Part shown: piece after piece, positions 1 to 12,789 of the stretch
Layout: the number at the start of each line of letters is the position of its first letter
Numbering within the stretch: the stretch's first letter is position 1
DNA from: Stramonita haemastoma
Lineage: Eukaryota; Mollusca; Gastropoda; Neogastropoda; Muricidae
Assembly: GCA_030674155.1 (NCBI GenBank)
Contig: CM060318.1
Span: 81,638,698-81,702,697 of the forward strand
Direction of reading: 5' to 3'
Length of the DNA stretch: 64,000 nt
Position numbers and translations under genes: made by a program
The notes under the pieces: model-generated
The model's database searches: none
What the model saw: the letters and a program-made list of their open reading frames with translations, nothing else
Told to the model about the DNA's origin: nothing

Positions 1-522
1 TCTCCCCGTGGAATGGTTAGTAGGGCTGTGCGCTTTCTTTCTTTTAAATCTGCGGTTTTTCTTTTTCTTGTTTTCAGCATTGTTGTGGTTGATGTTGATA
101 CCAGCCTTATCTAGAAGTTTGCCCAGCTTTTTCTTCTTTTTTGCAGCCAGTTGCCGTGACGTGGTTTGAAACCAGTCCTGTTGAAGTTGGCGTACAGCTT
201 CATATTCATGATGACTGTACGACTGGTATACATCGTACAACTGGCTGTGAATTGAGTTCTTTCCGGCATCAGCTAGACAGTCGTAAGTGTTTTTACAAAC
301 ACGCGCTATTTCAAAACTAGCTGAAAGCAGGGTTGCCTTGACCTGGTGATGGAGGAAATCGTTTTTTGGCAAGGCATCAGTTCCAAATTTGGCTACCATT
401 CCCTTGGGTAGGATGTCATGGTCAAGACACGCGGAAATGAATTTGCTGTGGGACTGATACCTGCTGACTTTGTCCGTGCATTTCTTAAGTTTCTGTATGA
501 CGTTATTCAGCTCGGAAGCCAT
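1..522 (-). CDS. Penelope-like element ORF, N-terminal part (second tandem copy, runs off window)
   Basis: This stretch is a direct repeat of 3954-4478. Reading the minus strand from the ATG at 522, the frame stays open for about 174 codons to the window edge. It covers the N-terminal region of a PLE protein, beginning MASELNNVIQKLKK and including a Lys-rich stretch. The copy at 3954-4478 has two extra bases in A/T runs; this copy has 6 Ts at about 362-367 and 5 at about 286-290, and its frame is continuous. I read it as the start of another PLE in tandem, continuing to the left. PLEs are typically found as such tandem or partial tandem copies. The rest of this copy is outside the window, so I cannot say whether it is intact. 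Confidence 0.75.
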   Translation of the reverse strand, partial: MASELNNVIQKLKKCTDKVSRYQSHSKFISACLDHDILPKGMVAKFGTDALPKNDFLHHQVKATLLSASFEIARVCKNTYDCLADAGKNSIHSQLYDVYQSYSHHEYEAVRQLQQDWFQTTSRQLAAKKKKKLGKLLDKAGININHNNAENKKKKNRRFKRKKAHSPTNHSTGR

Positions 523-705
523 AGTGGTGGATCCAGCATAGGATGCAACAAGAGATCGTTTACGTGTTTTTATAAAACACCAGTCAGCTTCCAGTGAGGA
601 TAGGAGTTAATATGCTGGGATCGTTGTTGAAGACGATGCATGTTCACTTTCATAATATTTAAGTAAAACACATAGCGAAAGTAAAACAACCAGCATATTA
701 TGGTT

Positions 706-739
706 CCCCAATATTTCGGCTTTCGCCTTCCTCAGGGGG
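706..739 (-). ncRNA. Hammerhead-ribozyme-like motif in PLE direct repeat (left copy)
   Basis: On the minus strand a CTGAGGA box is followed by a GGC-GAAA-GCC stem-loop and then a GAAA box. This order resembles the hammerhead core (CUGAUGA, stem II, GAAA). A run of C before the core can pair with GGGG after it. Hammerhead ribozymes are known in PLE direct repeats. The box reads CUGAGGA, not the consensus CUGAUGA, so catalytic activity is uncertain. Confidence 0.45.
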
Positions 740-866
740 TGTTTATTACGATGACGTGATGGTATGACATCAATTTTGATTAACGTCATTGTGAAACTTT
801 GTTTTGATATTTTTACAAACTTTTGTTTTGACATACTTAAACGTCATACTGAGACATCAGACACAC

Positions 867-1314
<448 letters not shown>

Positions 1315-1316
1315 TG

Positions 1317-1573
1317 CCCTGGAGTTAACACCAGCGCTAACTTCACTTTCCCCAAAAGTCTTACGATGAGACCATAAACCAAGCTCCGTGTTCGAACCCA
1401 CACAGAACATCTTGCCCACAGTTAAAGCCTGTTTCGCTTTTCGCAAGAGTAGACCATTGTTGTCGGTGGGAACAGATGGCAAGATTTACAAAGCTACATA
1501 CACACGAGGACCGGATGTAAAAAAGCACACGAGTGCCCATTCCATTGTTCTCGATATACAAGAATAAATAAAT

Positions 1574-1575
<2 letters not shown>
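1317..1575 (+). mobile_element. SINE family 1, 5'-truncated copy
   Basis: Shares the body seen in about ten copies in this window, with landmarks such as GATGAGACCATAAACC, CAGAACATCTTGC and GGATGTAAAAAAGCACA. It ends in an ATAA-repeat tail that runs into (CA)n. The tRNA-like head is missing. It sits between the two tandem PLE copies. Confidence 0.75.
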
Positions 1576-1576
<1 letters not shown>

Positions 1577-1639
<63 letters not shown>

Positions 1640-1648
1640 CACACACAG
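1577..1648. repeat. (CA)n microsatellite at a SINE tail
   Basis: A nearly pure CA run directly follows the ATAA tail of the SINE at 1317-1575. Confidence 0.95.
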
Positions 1649-1710
1649 ATTGTTCAAGTCAAGTTGCCAGGTGGTAGATAGTGGCCACGGACAGGAACAG
1701 GATGGGAAGC

Positions 1711-4257
1711 TCAACTGTCACGTGTGTTGAGGCCTTTAGGAGCATCAGTCTGCAACTTGTGTCTCCAGAAACGTTCTCGGCGGAGTCTGGCCTCGTGCGT
1801 CTGCCCATTCACCCGTTCGATCACCTGGCACTTCACGTTGTTGAGAGAGTGTCCCGTCTGGTTGAAGTGTTGGGTCACTCTCGTGCCAGTGTTCCTGGTG
1901 ATGTCACTGCGGTGAAGGTAGAGCCTGGTTTTCAGGGCGTTTTTTGTCTCGCCAACGTACTGGAGTCCACAGAGGTTGCAGCTGAGCAGGTAGATGATGT
2001 TGCTGCTGCTACAGGAAAAGGCCTCTCTGATGGTGAATCTCTCACCAGTAGTGAAACTGGTGAAGAGACTGCCCTCTAGTAGGTGGTCCCTGCAGGTGGC
2101 GCATTTCTTGGTGCAGCAGAAACATCCACGCCTGCCAGTTGTGTTTGTAGGAGGCAGGACCGATGGCATGAGCATGTTCCCTAGACTCCTGCATTTTCTT
2201 TCCCCCACTACCGGAACTTCGGGAACTGCTTTCCTCATCCTTGCACTGCAGTGTAGTGTACAGAGATTGTCCTGCAACCATTTTCGGATGGGGGGATTTC
2301 GTGGGTTGTGTGTGAGGACTACTGGGACTCTGTTGTTGGTATTTCTTTTGGTGTAATGGAGGGTAGCCTGGCGTGGAGTGGATTTTGCCCTTGCTTTAGC
2401 AGCCATGATGATGGTGTCAGGGTAGCCACGATCCTGGAAGGCTTGGCACATCTCCATGCTGTGTCGCTCGAAGTCTTGCTCTGTGGAGCACAGGCGGCGT
2501 ACTCGCAAGAACTGACCAACAGGGATGTTGTTGATGCAATGATGAGGATGGCATGATCGGAATGGAAGGTAGTTGTGGGCATCTGTTGCTTTGGAGAAGA
2601 GCTGGGTGGTGATGTATCCACCTTCCATTCTGAGGAGAATGTCCAGGTAGGGCATTTCTGTCTTAGAACTGTGGACAGTGAACTTTATTGACGGGTGGAA
2701 TGAGTTGATGAACTCACTGAAAATGTCCAGTTGTTCCTCCGTCCCCATCCACACCACCAGTATGTCGTCAATAAAGCGTCTCCACAGTTCTTCTTCTACT
2801 GCTACAGGGCTTTTCTCCAGCAGCGACTTTTCCAGCATACCCATGAACAGGTTGGCCACTGTGGGTGCCATAGGTGTACCCATGGCAGTACCTGTCTTCT
2901 GCCGGTATACCTGGCCTTCAAAGGTAAAGTAGTTGTTGTCTAAAATGTGCTGTACAATCTCCAGTACGGTACTGACAGGAGGTGCACTATCCTGTGGATG
3001 GGACTCCATGAAATAGCGGATAGCGTCCATCATGTCCTGATGAGGAATGGTACCATACAGATTGACAACATCAATTGTCACGAGCATGACACTGTCTGTG
3101 AAGGGCCCAAGTCTGGTGTTCCAGTCAAGGATTCTGTTCAAGATATCCGTGGAGTCCTTCACGTAGCTGGGAAGTGAGGTGACGTAGGGCTGCAGCCAGG
3201 AATCCACTAGTTTCGACAGCGTTTCTGTAGGGCCGTTGACTCCAGATACGATGGGGCGTCCAGGAGGGTCTACAAGCGATTTGTGGACTTTGGGAATGTG
3301 GTAGAACACATGTGGTCTGACGTTGCCAGGGTCAAGTCGAGCCCATCTATGCGTATTTGCGTCAATGCATTCCTTGGCTTGTAGTCTGTCCACAATGTTG
3401 TTGGTGGCAGTGGCAATTTGGGGTGTGGGGTCTTTCTTTACTTGTTCGTAGTGGTCAGGGTTGTTCAGTAGCCGCTGGCCTTCCCTGATGTAGCTGTCCA
3501 CATCTTGCACAACAACAGCGCCTCCTTTGTCAGCCCTGGAGATCCGTATTTTTCTCTCCTTCACCAGATCTTTTAATTCGTGAAGGGCTCTTCTTTCTGA
3601 GGTGGAAAGGTTGTCTCTGATCTTCCTGTTGGTGGCAAAGTTGTTGGTAAGAGTTTGGATGGTGTTACAATACGCATCCAGAGACAAATCTCTTCCGCTT
3701 GGAGGTGAGTAGAAAGTTTTTTTGTAGAAACGAGGAGAGGGGAGAGGCTCATCTTCTTCATCTTCTGAATTTAAAAACATCTCCTTTAGACGTAGTCGTC
3801 TGCAACCCTCTGCCACGTCTTCTTGTACCTGCAGCTGATCACAGGAAAGCGGTGTGGGGCAGAACTTAGGTCCCAGAGACAGAACTTGGGCCTGGTCGTC
3901 AGACAGGATGATAGAGGATAAATTTATGACTTCTTTTTTCAGTTGCTTGGTTTTTCTCCCCGTGGAATGGTTAGTAGGGCTGTGCGCTTTCTTTCTTTTA
4001 AATCTGCGGTTTTTCTTTTTCTTGTTTTCAGCATTGTTGTGGTTGATGTTGATACCAGCCTTATCTAGAAGTTTGCCCAGCTTTTTCTTCTTTTTTGCAG
4101 CCAGTTGCCGTGACGTGGTTTGAAACCAGTCCTGTTGAAGTTGGCGTACAGCTTCATATTCATGATGACTGTACGACTGGTATACATCGTACAACTGGCT
4201 GTGAATTGAGTTCTTTCCGGCATCAGCTAGACAGTCGTAAGTGTTTTTTACAAACAC
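1711..4257 (-). CDS. Penelope-like reverse transcriptase with GIY-YIG endonuclease
   Basis: An 848-codon open frame encodes a PLE polymerase that would copy element RNA into DNA at a nicked target. A basic Lys-rich stretch lies near residues 55-110. RT motifs follow: ADKGGAVVV (242-250), PIVSGVNGPTE (335-345), motif A TIDVVNLYG (394-402), motif B TAMGTPMAPTVANLF (456-470), the catalytic FIDDILVV (495-502) and a YLDI block (537-540). A Cys cluster (GCFCCTKKCATC, 711-722) precedes the GIY-YIG domain: IIYLLSC and CGLQYVGETKN (about 754-773), an Arg in LKTRLYLHRSD and a Glu in LRRERFW. The frame opens at a GTG, not an ATG. The true start is probably the ATG at 4478, from which this frame is separated by two single-base insertions. 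No internal stop interrupts the RT or endonuclease. Confidence 0.92.
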   Translation of the reverse strand: MFVKNTYDCLADAGKNSIHSQLYDVYQSYSHHEYEAVRQLQQDWFQTTSRQLAAKKKKKLGKLLDKAGININHNNAENKKKKNRRFKRKKAHSPTNHSTGRKTKQLKKEVINLSSIILSDDQAQVLSLGPKFCPTPLSCDQLQVQEDVAEGCRRLRLKEMFLNSEDEEDEPLPSPRFYKKTFYSPPSGRDLSLDAYCNTIQTLTNNFATNRKIRDNLSTSERRALHELKDLVKERKIRISRADKGGAVVVQDVDSYIREGQRLLNNPDHYEQVKKDPTPQIATATNNIVDRLQAKECIDANTHRWARLDPGNVRPHVFYHIPKVHKSLVDPPGRPIVSGVNGPTETLSKLVDSWLQPYVTSLPSYVKDSTDILNRILDWNTRLGPFTDSVMLVTIDVVNLYGTIPHQDMMDAIRYFMESHPQDSAPPVSTVLEIVQHILDNNYFTFEGQVYRQKTGTAMGTPMAPTVANLFMGMLEKSLLEKSPVAVEEELWRRFIDDILVVWMGTEEQLDIFSEFINSFHPSIKFTVHSSKTEMPYLDILLRMEGGYITTQLFSKATDAHNYLPFRSCHPHHCINNIPVGQFLRVRRLCSTEQDFERHSMEMCQAFQDRGYPDTIIMAAKARAKSTPRQATLHYTKRNTNNRVPVVLTHNPRNPPIRKWLQDNLCTLHCSARMRKAVPEVPVVGERKCRSLGNMLMPSVLPPTNTTGRRGCFCCTKKCATCRDHLLEGSLFTSFTTGERFTIREAFSCSSSNIIYLLSCNLCGLQYVGETKNALKTRLYLHRSDITRNTGTRVTQHFNQTGHSLNNVKCQVIERVNGQTHEARLRRERFWRHKLQTDAPKGLNTRDS

Positions 4258-4271
4258 GCGCTATTTCAAAA

Positions 4272-4478
4272 CTAGCTGAAAGCAGGGTTGCCTTGACCTG
4301 GTGATGGAGGAAATCGTTTTTTTGGCAAGGCATCAGTTCCAAATTTGGCTACCATTCCCTTGGGTAGGATGTCATGGTCAAGACACGCGGAAATGAATTT
4401 GCTGTGGGACTGATACCTGCTGACTTTGTCCGTGCATTTCTTAAGTTTCTGTATGACGTTATTCAGCTCGGAAGCCAT
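4272..4478 (-). pseudogene. PLE ORF N-terminal fragment, frameshifted
   Basis: A 68-codon frame starts at an ATG (MASELNNVIQKLKKCTDK...) and matches the N-terminus of the left copy at 522-1. It goes out of frame at a run of 7 Ts (about 4317-4323; 6 in the left copy). A second run of 6 Ts (about 4244-4249; 5 in the left copy) shifts the frame again, into the 848-codon frame. The intact arrangement would be about 920 residues. These could be real mutations or homopolymer errors in the assembly. Confidence 0.75.
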
Positions 4479-4822
4479 AGTGGTGGATCCAGCATAGGAT
4501 GCAACAAGAGATCGTTTACGTGTTTTTATAAAACACCAGTCAGCTTCCAGTGAGGATAGGAGTTAATATGCTGGGATCGTTGTTGAAGACGATGCATGTT
4601 CACTTTCATAATATTTAAGTAAAACACATAGCGAAAGTAAAACAACCAGCATATTATGGTTCCCCAATATTTCGGCTTTCGCCTTCCTCAGGGGGTGTTT
4701 ATTACGATGACGTGATGGTATGACATCAATTTTGATTAACGTCATTGTGAAACTTTGTTTTGATATTTTTACAAACTTTTGTTTTGACATACTTAAACGT
4801 CATACTGAGACATCAGACACAC

Positions 4823-4901
<79 letters not shown>

Positions 4902-4949
4902 ATTGAACAATTATGGTCATAAAGTCAAGTTCACACACACACACATACA

Positions 4950-5026
<77 letters not shown>

Positions 5027-5066
5027 ACATAGCATGCACACACACATATGCACAATCATGCACACA
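4479..5066 (-). mobile_element. PLE pseudo-LTR / 5' untranslated region, right copy
   Basis: Direct repeat of 523-1125, holding a GA tract (about 4828-4897), a CA tract (about 4934-5034) and the hammerhead-like motif. Similarity to the left copy stops at about 5066, where TATATG repeats begin. Confidence 0.7.
4662..4695 (-). ncRNA. Hammerhead-ribozyme-like motif in PLE direct repeat (right copy)
   Basis: Identical in sequence to 706-739. It lies upstream of the PLE coding frame on the same strand, where self-cleavage would define the 5' end of the element RNA. Confidence 0.45.
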
Positions 5067-5250
5067 TATATGTGTATATATATATATATATGTACAAGAA
5101 AAAAACATAAAACCCTGTCTATAGACGACAGGAATACAAACTCTTGTTAACATAAGAACCAAAACCTGTCCACCCATTGATAAGTTTAGAATACTACAAT
5201 GATGTGAAAGTGGAAGAGAGAGAGAGAGAGAGAGAGAGAAGAGAGAGGAG

Positions 5251-5296
<46 letters not shown>

Positions 5297-5300
5297 AAGA

Positions 5301-5380
<80 letters not shown>
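5067..5380. repeat. (TA)n, (GA)n and (CA)n microsatellites
   Basis: A short TA/TG run (5067-5092) and about 120 bp of unique sequence precede an interrupted GA tract (5215-5300) that passes straight into a CA tract (5303-5380). Confidence 0.95.
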
Positions 5381-5383
<3 letters not shown>

Positions 5384-6100
5384 TCTTCAGGTTACATCAT
5401 CAAAACAAACCAATAAACACGGTATTTAAATCCTGCATACAACACACTTCTTTAAACAGTGTTATCAATGAAGTCACAATGTGGCCAAGCGCCTAACAAC
5501 GAAAAATCAATATCTATAAAACTCCAAATCGGCGACAAAACATTATCTAGACAAGCCTGTTATAAATCAAGCTCAATACATTTAGAAAACATGGTATACT
5601 AATCAGAAAGGTAAGACTGCAAATTTTTAGGACGATCATTAACAAGGTATCACAAAATCTACAGAGCAAACAGTCATATGGAATACATTCCCTGTATAAG
5701 GGAAATACCGAAAGGTATATATACAAATCAAAGAAAAAAAATTATTTCTAGATGGTACATTCGGTAAGCAATAAATTCGCTTTTTTCATCAAGCCATCTA
5801 TCTAGCAAAAAACCCACAAAAACGACAAAAAGAAAACCCCAAAATAAACCAAAACAAAAAAACAACCCCCACCAAAAAAACAAACAAACAAAAAAGTTAG
5901 GCAAAAAACAGACTAACAAAAATGAAACAGCAAGCCAACAGCAAAGTACAACCAAGAAAACCCTACCCAAAAATATTTCGCTACAACATTGTTACAGCTC
6001 ATAACAACAGCAACAACAAAGGAATCAAAGAAAATCTGATAATAGTAATAATAACTACAGTAAAAATAATGAATGCACTGTAGGACTCATGTAGGCTACA
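5381..6100. other. AT-rich sequence, nothing recognised
   Basis: AT-rich, with A-rich runs such as 5815-5895. The only open frame (5728-5970, minus) is a low-complexity Phe/Leu/Val translation of the A-rich run and is not supported as a gene. Confidence 0.6.
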
Positions 6101-6103
6101 CGC

Positions 6104-6151
<48 letters not shown>

Positions 6152-6270
6152 AACACACGCACGCAACTCACGCACGCACAGGCACATACATTTCAAACAC
6201 ACACACACACACACACACACACAACACACACACACACACACACTAACACTAACACTAACACTAACACTTA
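6101..6270. repeat. Poly-C, (CA)n and (ACACTA)n repeats
   Basis: A run of about 18 C (6102-6120), CA-rich sequence, then about four units of ACTAAC (6242-6267). The hexamer differs from the animal telomere repeat. Confidence 0.9.
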
Positions 6271-6545
6271 CACAAGCATATAACCGCGCGCGTACATGCG
6301 CATGAGTTTTTTTTTAAGTTATAGAAAAAAGTACAAAAGTCAAATATTTATATCAGGTTACAATATCCATTCTTTTACATTCTTAGTTTAAAAAAAAAGA
6401 CAAACAAACAAAATAAAACAAACATCGGGAACAAACATACTAAGAATTGATATACAATATATCAACAAAATAAGTCATAAATATATATCATGACATTTTG
6501 ATAAAAGAAGACGAAAAAAACAACCCCCCCAAAAAAAACAAAAGC

Positions 6546-6638
6546 AAAAATACACACACACACATACACGCACGCCACACGCACACACACACGCACACAC
6601 ACGCACACACACACGCACACACACACACACACGCACAC

Positions 6639-6711
<73 letters not shown>

Positions 6712-6714
6712 CAT
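6546..6714. repeat. (CA)n / (CGCA)n microsatellite
   Basis: Imperfect CA with interspersed CGCA, ending in a clean run of about ten GCAC units (6676-6712). Flanks 6271-6545 and 6715-7015 are AT-rich and show nothing recognisable. Confidence 0.95.
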
Positions 6715-7015
6715 GTAGGTTCTCGTGCATGTCATCAAGAATTTTTTAAAGTATATGCCTGAAGTTTAGATAATTCATGTAACAGAACACAAGAGGAGTC
6801 CATCCACTGAAAGGCATATAATTTGGGATATATATTGTAATACCTCAATCAATCTTATAATTATGGTCATAAAAATCACGTTCATAACCATTTCGTAATC
6901 ATGGACGTAGTTATTGAGCTTACTTGAAAAGATTATGAATCAAAAAATTTACACAAAATCAATTACATTCGACACACGTGATTATCATAATACAAAATAT
7001 GAATAAACATTTCTC

Positions 7016-8457
<1,442 letters not shown>

Positions 8458-9190
8458 GAAAGCTTGTAGCCCATGAACACTGTAGTGACGAACACATAAG
8501 ACTGTAGCAGTACGATAGTGATGAACACGACAGACAACAACAGACAACAGACTGTAACAGTACGATAGTGTTGAACACAACAGACTGTAGCAGTACGATA
8601 GTGATGAACACAACAGACATCAACAGACAACAGACTAACAGTACGATAGTGTTGAACACAACAGACATCAACAGACAACAGACTGTAACAGTACGATAGT
8701 GATGAACACAACAGACTGTAGCAGTACGATAGTGATGAACACAACAGACTGTAGCAGTACGATAGTGATGAACACAACAGACAACAGACTGTAGCAGTAC
8801 GATAGTGATGAACACAACAGACAACAGACTGTAGCAGTACGATAGTGATGAACACAACAGACTGTAGCAGTACGATAGTGATGAACACAACAGACAACAG
8901 ACTGTAGCAGTACGATAGTGATGAACACAACAGACAACAGACTGTAACAGTACGATAGTGTTGAACACAACAGACTGCAGCAGTACGATAGTGATGAACA
9001 CAACAGACTGTAGCAGTACGATAGTGATGAACACAACAGACTGTAGCAGTACGATAGTGATGAACACAACAGACTGCAGCAGTACGATAGTGATGAACAC
9101 AACAGACTGTAGCAGTACGATAGTGATGAACACAACAGACTGTAGCAGTACGATAGTGATGAACACAACAGACAACAGACTATAACAGTA
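8458..9190. repeat. 33-bp minisatellite with 40-bp variants
   Basis: The basic unit is 33 bp with core CAGTACGATAGTGATGAACA. A 7-bp extension (CAACAGA) gives 40-bp units. Because 33 is divisible by three, both strands show long repetitive frames (plus strand repeat MNTTDCSSTIV; minus strand SSLSYCYSLLC). The 40-bp units break the phase, which argues against coding. About twenty units are present. Confidence 0.92.
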
Positions 9191-9401
9191 CAATAATCAT
9201 GAACAATAAGCTCTATCAGAAAAATTGCATAATCAAATTCGACAAACAGAAAGAGTACACAGGCTATAAGACTATAAATATATTCCATAAATACAATCGG
9301 AAAAAATCCAGTGCCACCTATGTCAAGGACAATCATATTACGAGAAAGTAGTAACTAAATGCAAAATATATTCAATGCACAGATGTACGATCGGAAACGG
9401 A

Positions 9402-9439
9402 TGCACACATACACACACACGCGCACGAGCACACACAAA

Positions 9440-9529
<90 letters not shown>
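9402..9529. repeat. (CA)n and (TC)n microsatellites
   Basis: A short CA-rich stretch is followed by an almost pure TC run at 9449-9529. Confidence 0.95.
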
Positions 9530-9531
<2 letters not shown>

Positions 9532-10240
9532 TCTACTATAACCAGTAACTATCATATACCAAGAAAGGCTAACATACTTTTCAGTTTCTACTTTGACGAA
9601 TAAGCTATATATCAAGAAAAGCATACTATACTTCAATTTCTACTATGACCAGTAGCTATCATATACCAAAAAGACATAACATACTTCAATTTCTACTTTG
9701 ACGAATAATTATATACCAAGAAAGGCATACCATACTTCAATTTCTATTATGACCAATAATTATATACCAAGAAAGGCATACCATACTTCAATTTCTATTA
9801 TGACCAATAATTATATACCAAGAAAGGCATACCATACTTCAATTTCTATTATGACCAATAATTATATACCAAGAAAGGCATAACATACTTCAATTTCTAT
9901 TATGACCAATAATTATATACCAAGAAAGGCATACCATACTTCAATTTCTATTATGACCAATAATTATATACTAAGAAAGGCATAACATACTTCAATTTCT
10001 ACTACGAACAGTAACTATCATATATCAAGAAAGGCATAACATACTTCAATTTCTACTATGACCAATATTTATCATATACCAAGAAAGGCATACCATACTT
10101 CAATTTCTACTATCACCAATATTTATCATATACCAAGGAAGGCATACCATACTTCAATTTCTATTATGACCAATAATTATATACCAAGAAAGGCATAACA
10201 CACTTCAATTTCTACTATGATAATTATCATACACCAAAAC
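9530..10240. repeat. 51-bp minisatellite
   Basis: About 13 units carry the core AAAGGCATACCATACTTCAA. The central units (9700-9960) are almost identical and in phase, giving a 17-residue repeat (MTNNYIPRKAYHTSISI) by chance of length. The outer units have diverged and vary in length. Confidence 0.92.
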
Positions 10241-10543
10241 CTAGTTACGTAAAGGAACCAACAAATGTGTCTTGCTAGTTGAAAGCAAAAAAGACTGTGT
10301 CGGGGCCAGACTACTTCTCAAACTAATAGCTCGATACAGACACATAGACACACACAGGCACACACACCATGCGCGCGCACACGCAAAAGTGATACATTCA
10401 AAAGGACTTTAAAAAAGCCCAACCAAAAAAAGACAGCCAGCCAGACTTTTTTCAGCAGATCACAATGCTCTTTTTAAGAAAAAAAAAGAGAAACATACAC
10501 ACACATTACATGTATATATATATATGTGTGTATGTATTTTTTT

Positions 10544-10660
10544 AGGCCTCAGTTGCATGCAGATCGTGGAGCACCATCTTTTTGTTTTTCCCTATTTCTT
10601 TCATTTTACATTTTAGTGAGTGCTCTACACGTCTCTCTTCATTGGCCATAAAACCCTAAA
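10544..10660 (+). repeat. Duplicated segment, copy 1
   Basis: Shares GGCCTCAGTTGC, GCAGATCG, GGAGCACCATCTTT and TCTCTCTTCATTGGCCA with 11232-11328. The intervening sequence 10241-10543 is unique and unrecognised. Confidence 0.6.
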
Positions 10661-10752
10661 AGATAAAATAAACAAAAGACTCAATTTTAGCCTCTACATT
10701 ACTAGCCATCACAATAAGACAAAATCCATCTTTACAAATACATAAATAAATA

Positions 10753-10757
<5 letters not shown>

Positions 10758-10799
<42 letters not shown>

Positions 10800-11070
10800 A
10801 CAGAGTGCAGATATTTGATCTGCCGCGACTCTGTACAACTTCTCGGCAACGACAGCACGGTCAGACAGTGGGAATGTGGCCTCTAAAAAGAGGCTGCATA
10901 AATACTACATTTTACCGCTACGGGCAAAGTGCATGCAGAGGACGGCTTTCGACCACCCCCCAACGATACAGAACGTCGCACAATTCACAGGTGTGGATCC
11001 AAACGTTACACCCACGACGCTGCGATTGGCAGTTCCGATCGCAAGGGAAGTAATCTAATTACCGCCCTGC

Positions 11071-11151
<81 letters not shown>
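10758..11151. mobile_element. MITE-like block embedded in (AT)n
   Basis: A GC-richer block (10798-11072) sits between (AT)n tracts at 10758-10797 and 11073-11151. Its ends are weakly inverted: TGTAACAGAG on the left and, on the opposite strand, TGTGGCAGGG on the right. This fits a small non-autonomous DNA element at a TA target, or a unit carried by the (AT)n. It encodes nothing recognisable. Confidence 0.35.
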
Positions 11152-11155
<4 letters not shown>

Positions 11156-11231
11156 AACTGCCACACCCCACACTGCTACAAAAATGAAGCTAATGAGTAA
11201 AATTAAAACTCCAGACTAAAAAATATTGTGC

Positions 11232-11328
11232 AGGCCTCAGTTGCCTGCAGATCGAGGAGCACCATCTTTGGGTGTTCTGGTTTCCTTCTTCTCTGGGCGC
11301 TTCACCCCTCTCTCTTCATTGGCCAAAA
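11232..11328 (+). repeat. Duplicated segment, copy 2
   Basis: Second copy of the segment at 10544-10660, lying on the other side of the MITE-like block. The two copies differ by substitutions and small indels. Confidence 0.6.
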
Positions 11329-12265
11329 AAAGAAAAAAAAACAAAAAGAAAAACTAATGTCCCCCCCTTTTTCGTCTTTTTTCTTCTTCTTTTCATCCAC
11401 GAACCTGAACGAGCCCTCTTTTTCATCTTCCCTACTGTCCGGAGCAGTAACTGTCCCAGTGTGTGAATTGCTGCCTGCGTTCTACTCATGTACCGCTGCA
11501 ATGAACATTCGGCTGGGTTTATTAGTGCTCTAGTGTATGTGCTGTGTACCCTCATCTATGTGTAAACATGTGATTTAATATGTCTGGGTTTAGTTTTTGC
11601 TCTAGTGTGTATGTAAAAGTGTTACAATTCATTCTTTTTAGCTACTTTTCTCTCAGAATGCATTCAGAAAAAAGAATAGACAACATTATACCATGGCCTG
11701 TATAGCGGTTCCTGTAGGGATGATACATCAAATGCAAAAAGATTGGAGTACATTTCATTTAAAGCTACAAATAAAAATCGCACATAAAATCCCCTCGCAA
11801 TTTTGCGAACATTCAAGATAAGTTCAAAACAATCTTAAGAACAGAAAATTGGGAAACTAGCCCTCAAATAACGTCTAGCCCAGCTTGTATCAGTTACCAT
11901 CTGAGGATTTTACACAGGTTTGCATAATAAAAGGGTAGACTTAGAATATATGCTCAAATTTAAGATAGTAAATCTTAACTTAGAATACATGCACAAATGA
12001 AAGCTAGTAAACTTTACCAAGCTGTCTCAGTATTACAATACTTTTGAACAGACTTTCTAGTAAATCAAAAAAGGAAAACGTTCATATTAATGAACACAAT
12101 AGATCTTAGAAGAATGGAAATAAACTTTTTGATATATATGTTTAACAAAAGAATAGCTTTAGGTTTTTTCTTTAACTTAATGAAGAAAAATCCGAAGGGT
12201 AATCTGTGTATAAACATATGCATAGGCATGTGCACACAGGCGACCGTCTCACACATACACACACA
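11329..12265. other. Unrecognised sequence without a supported gene
   Basis: Contains A- and T-rich runs near 11325-11400. A 101-codon plus-strand frame (11228-11533) is low complexity. No motif is recognised. Confidence 0.5.
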
Positions 12266-12267
12266 AC

Positions 12268-12268
12268 A

Positions 12269-12322
<54 letters not shown>

Positions 12323-12366
12323 GCACGCACGCACGCACGCACTCACGCACGCACGTGCACACACGC
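12268..12366. repeat. (CA)n / (CGCA)n microsatellite
   Basis: CA run to about 12318, then GCAC units. Confidence 0.95.
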
Positions 12367-12789
12367 TACCCATTTTATATTTCAACCCATAGCATAAGAA
12401 TCCTTACCCAGACGAAACCTGCCTTACCCCTTTGAGTAATGCCTACAAAACATCCTGCGTCATGTCTTACTGTTTGATAAAAAGTATTGCCTAGATAATC
12501 CTGATTACTGATGTCCCTTAGACTTGAGCATTAAGATGCCAGACATAATACCATAGCAAGACGTCAGAAAAAGAACAGGGCTGAGAAGTTCTCCGATTCT
12601 GGCTAAAGCTAAGAGAGAATGCAGGTCACACTGCAAGACAAAGGATAGCAGATGGAGAAAACAATGCGCAGACGACAGCCAAGATAGGGTTACAGAGCTC
12701 TAAGCAGACCGGCAACAAGAAGGCTTGATGATATCACAAAACAAAAATATGGGCGAGATATTGCACAGAGGCACAAGACAGGGACCGAT
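12367..12789. other. Unrecognised sequence
   Basis: No open frame of note and no similarity to the repeat families in this window. Confidence 0.5.

Larger units (their letters stand above)
1651..5066 (-). mobile_element. Penelope-like retroelement (PLE), near-complete copy
   Basis: Read on the minus strand, the element has a 5' direct-repeat/UTR region (5066-4479), an N-terminal ORF fragment (4478-4272), the long RT plus GIY-YIG frame (4257-1711) and a short 3' end near 1651. Its first 1.1 kb is repeated at 1-1125, so the copies lie head to tail. That arrangement is typical of PLEs, where the repeated part is called a pseudo-LTR. A SINE and CA tracts separate this copy from the next one to the left. 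Confidence 0.88.

Noticed and set aside
607..834. 75-codon minus frame conserved in both PLE direct repeats
   Set aside because: The repeats are nearly identical overall, so conservation is uninformative, and the frame overlaps the hammerhead-like motif.
6242..6267. Telomere-like hexamer run
   Set aside because: The unit is ACTAAC/ACACTA, not the TTAGGG-type repeat of animals, and only about four units are present.
8668..9336. 222- and 251-codon Cys/Ser/Leu-rich minus frames
   Set aside because: They are produced by the 33-bp minisatellite, and phase is broken by 40-bp units.
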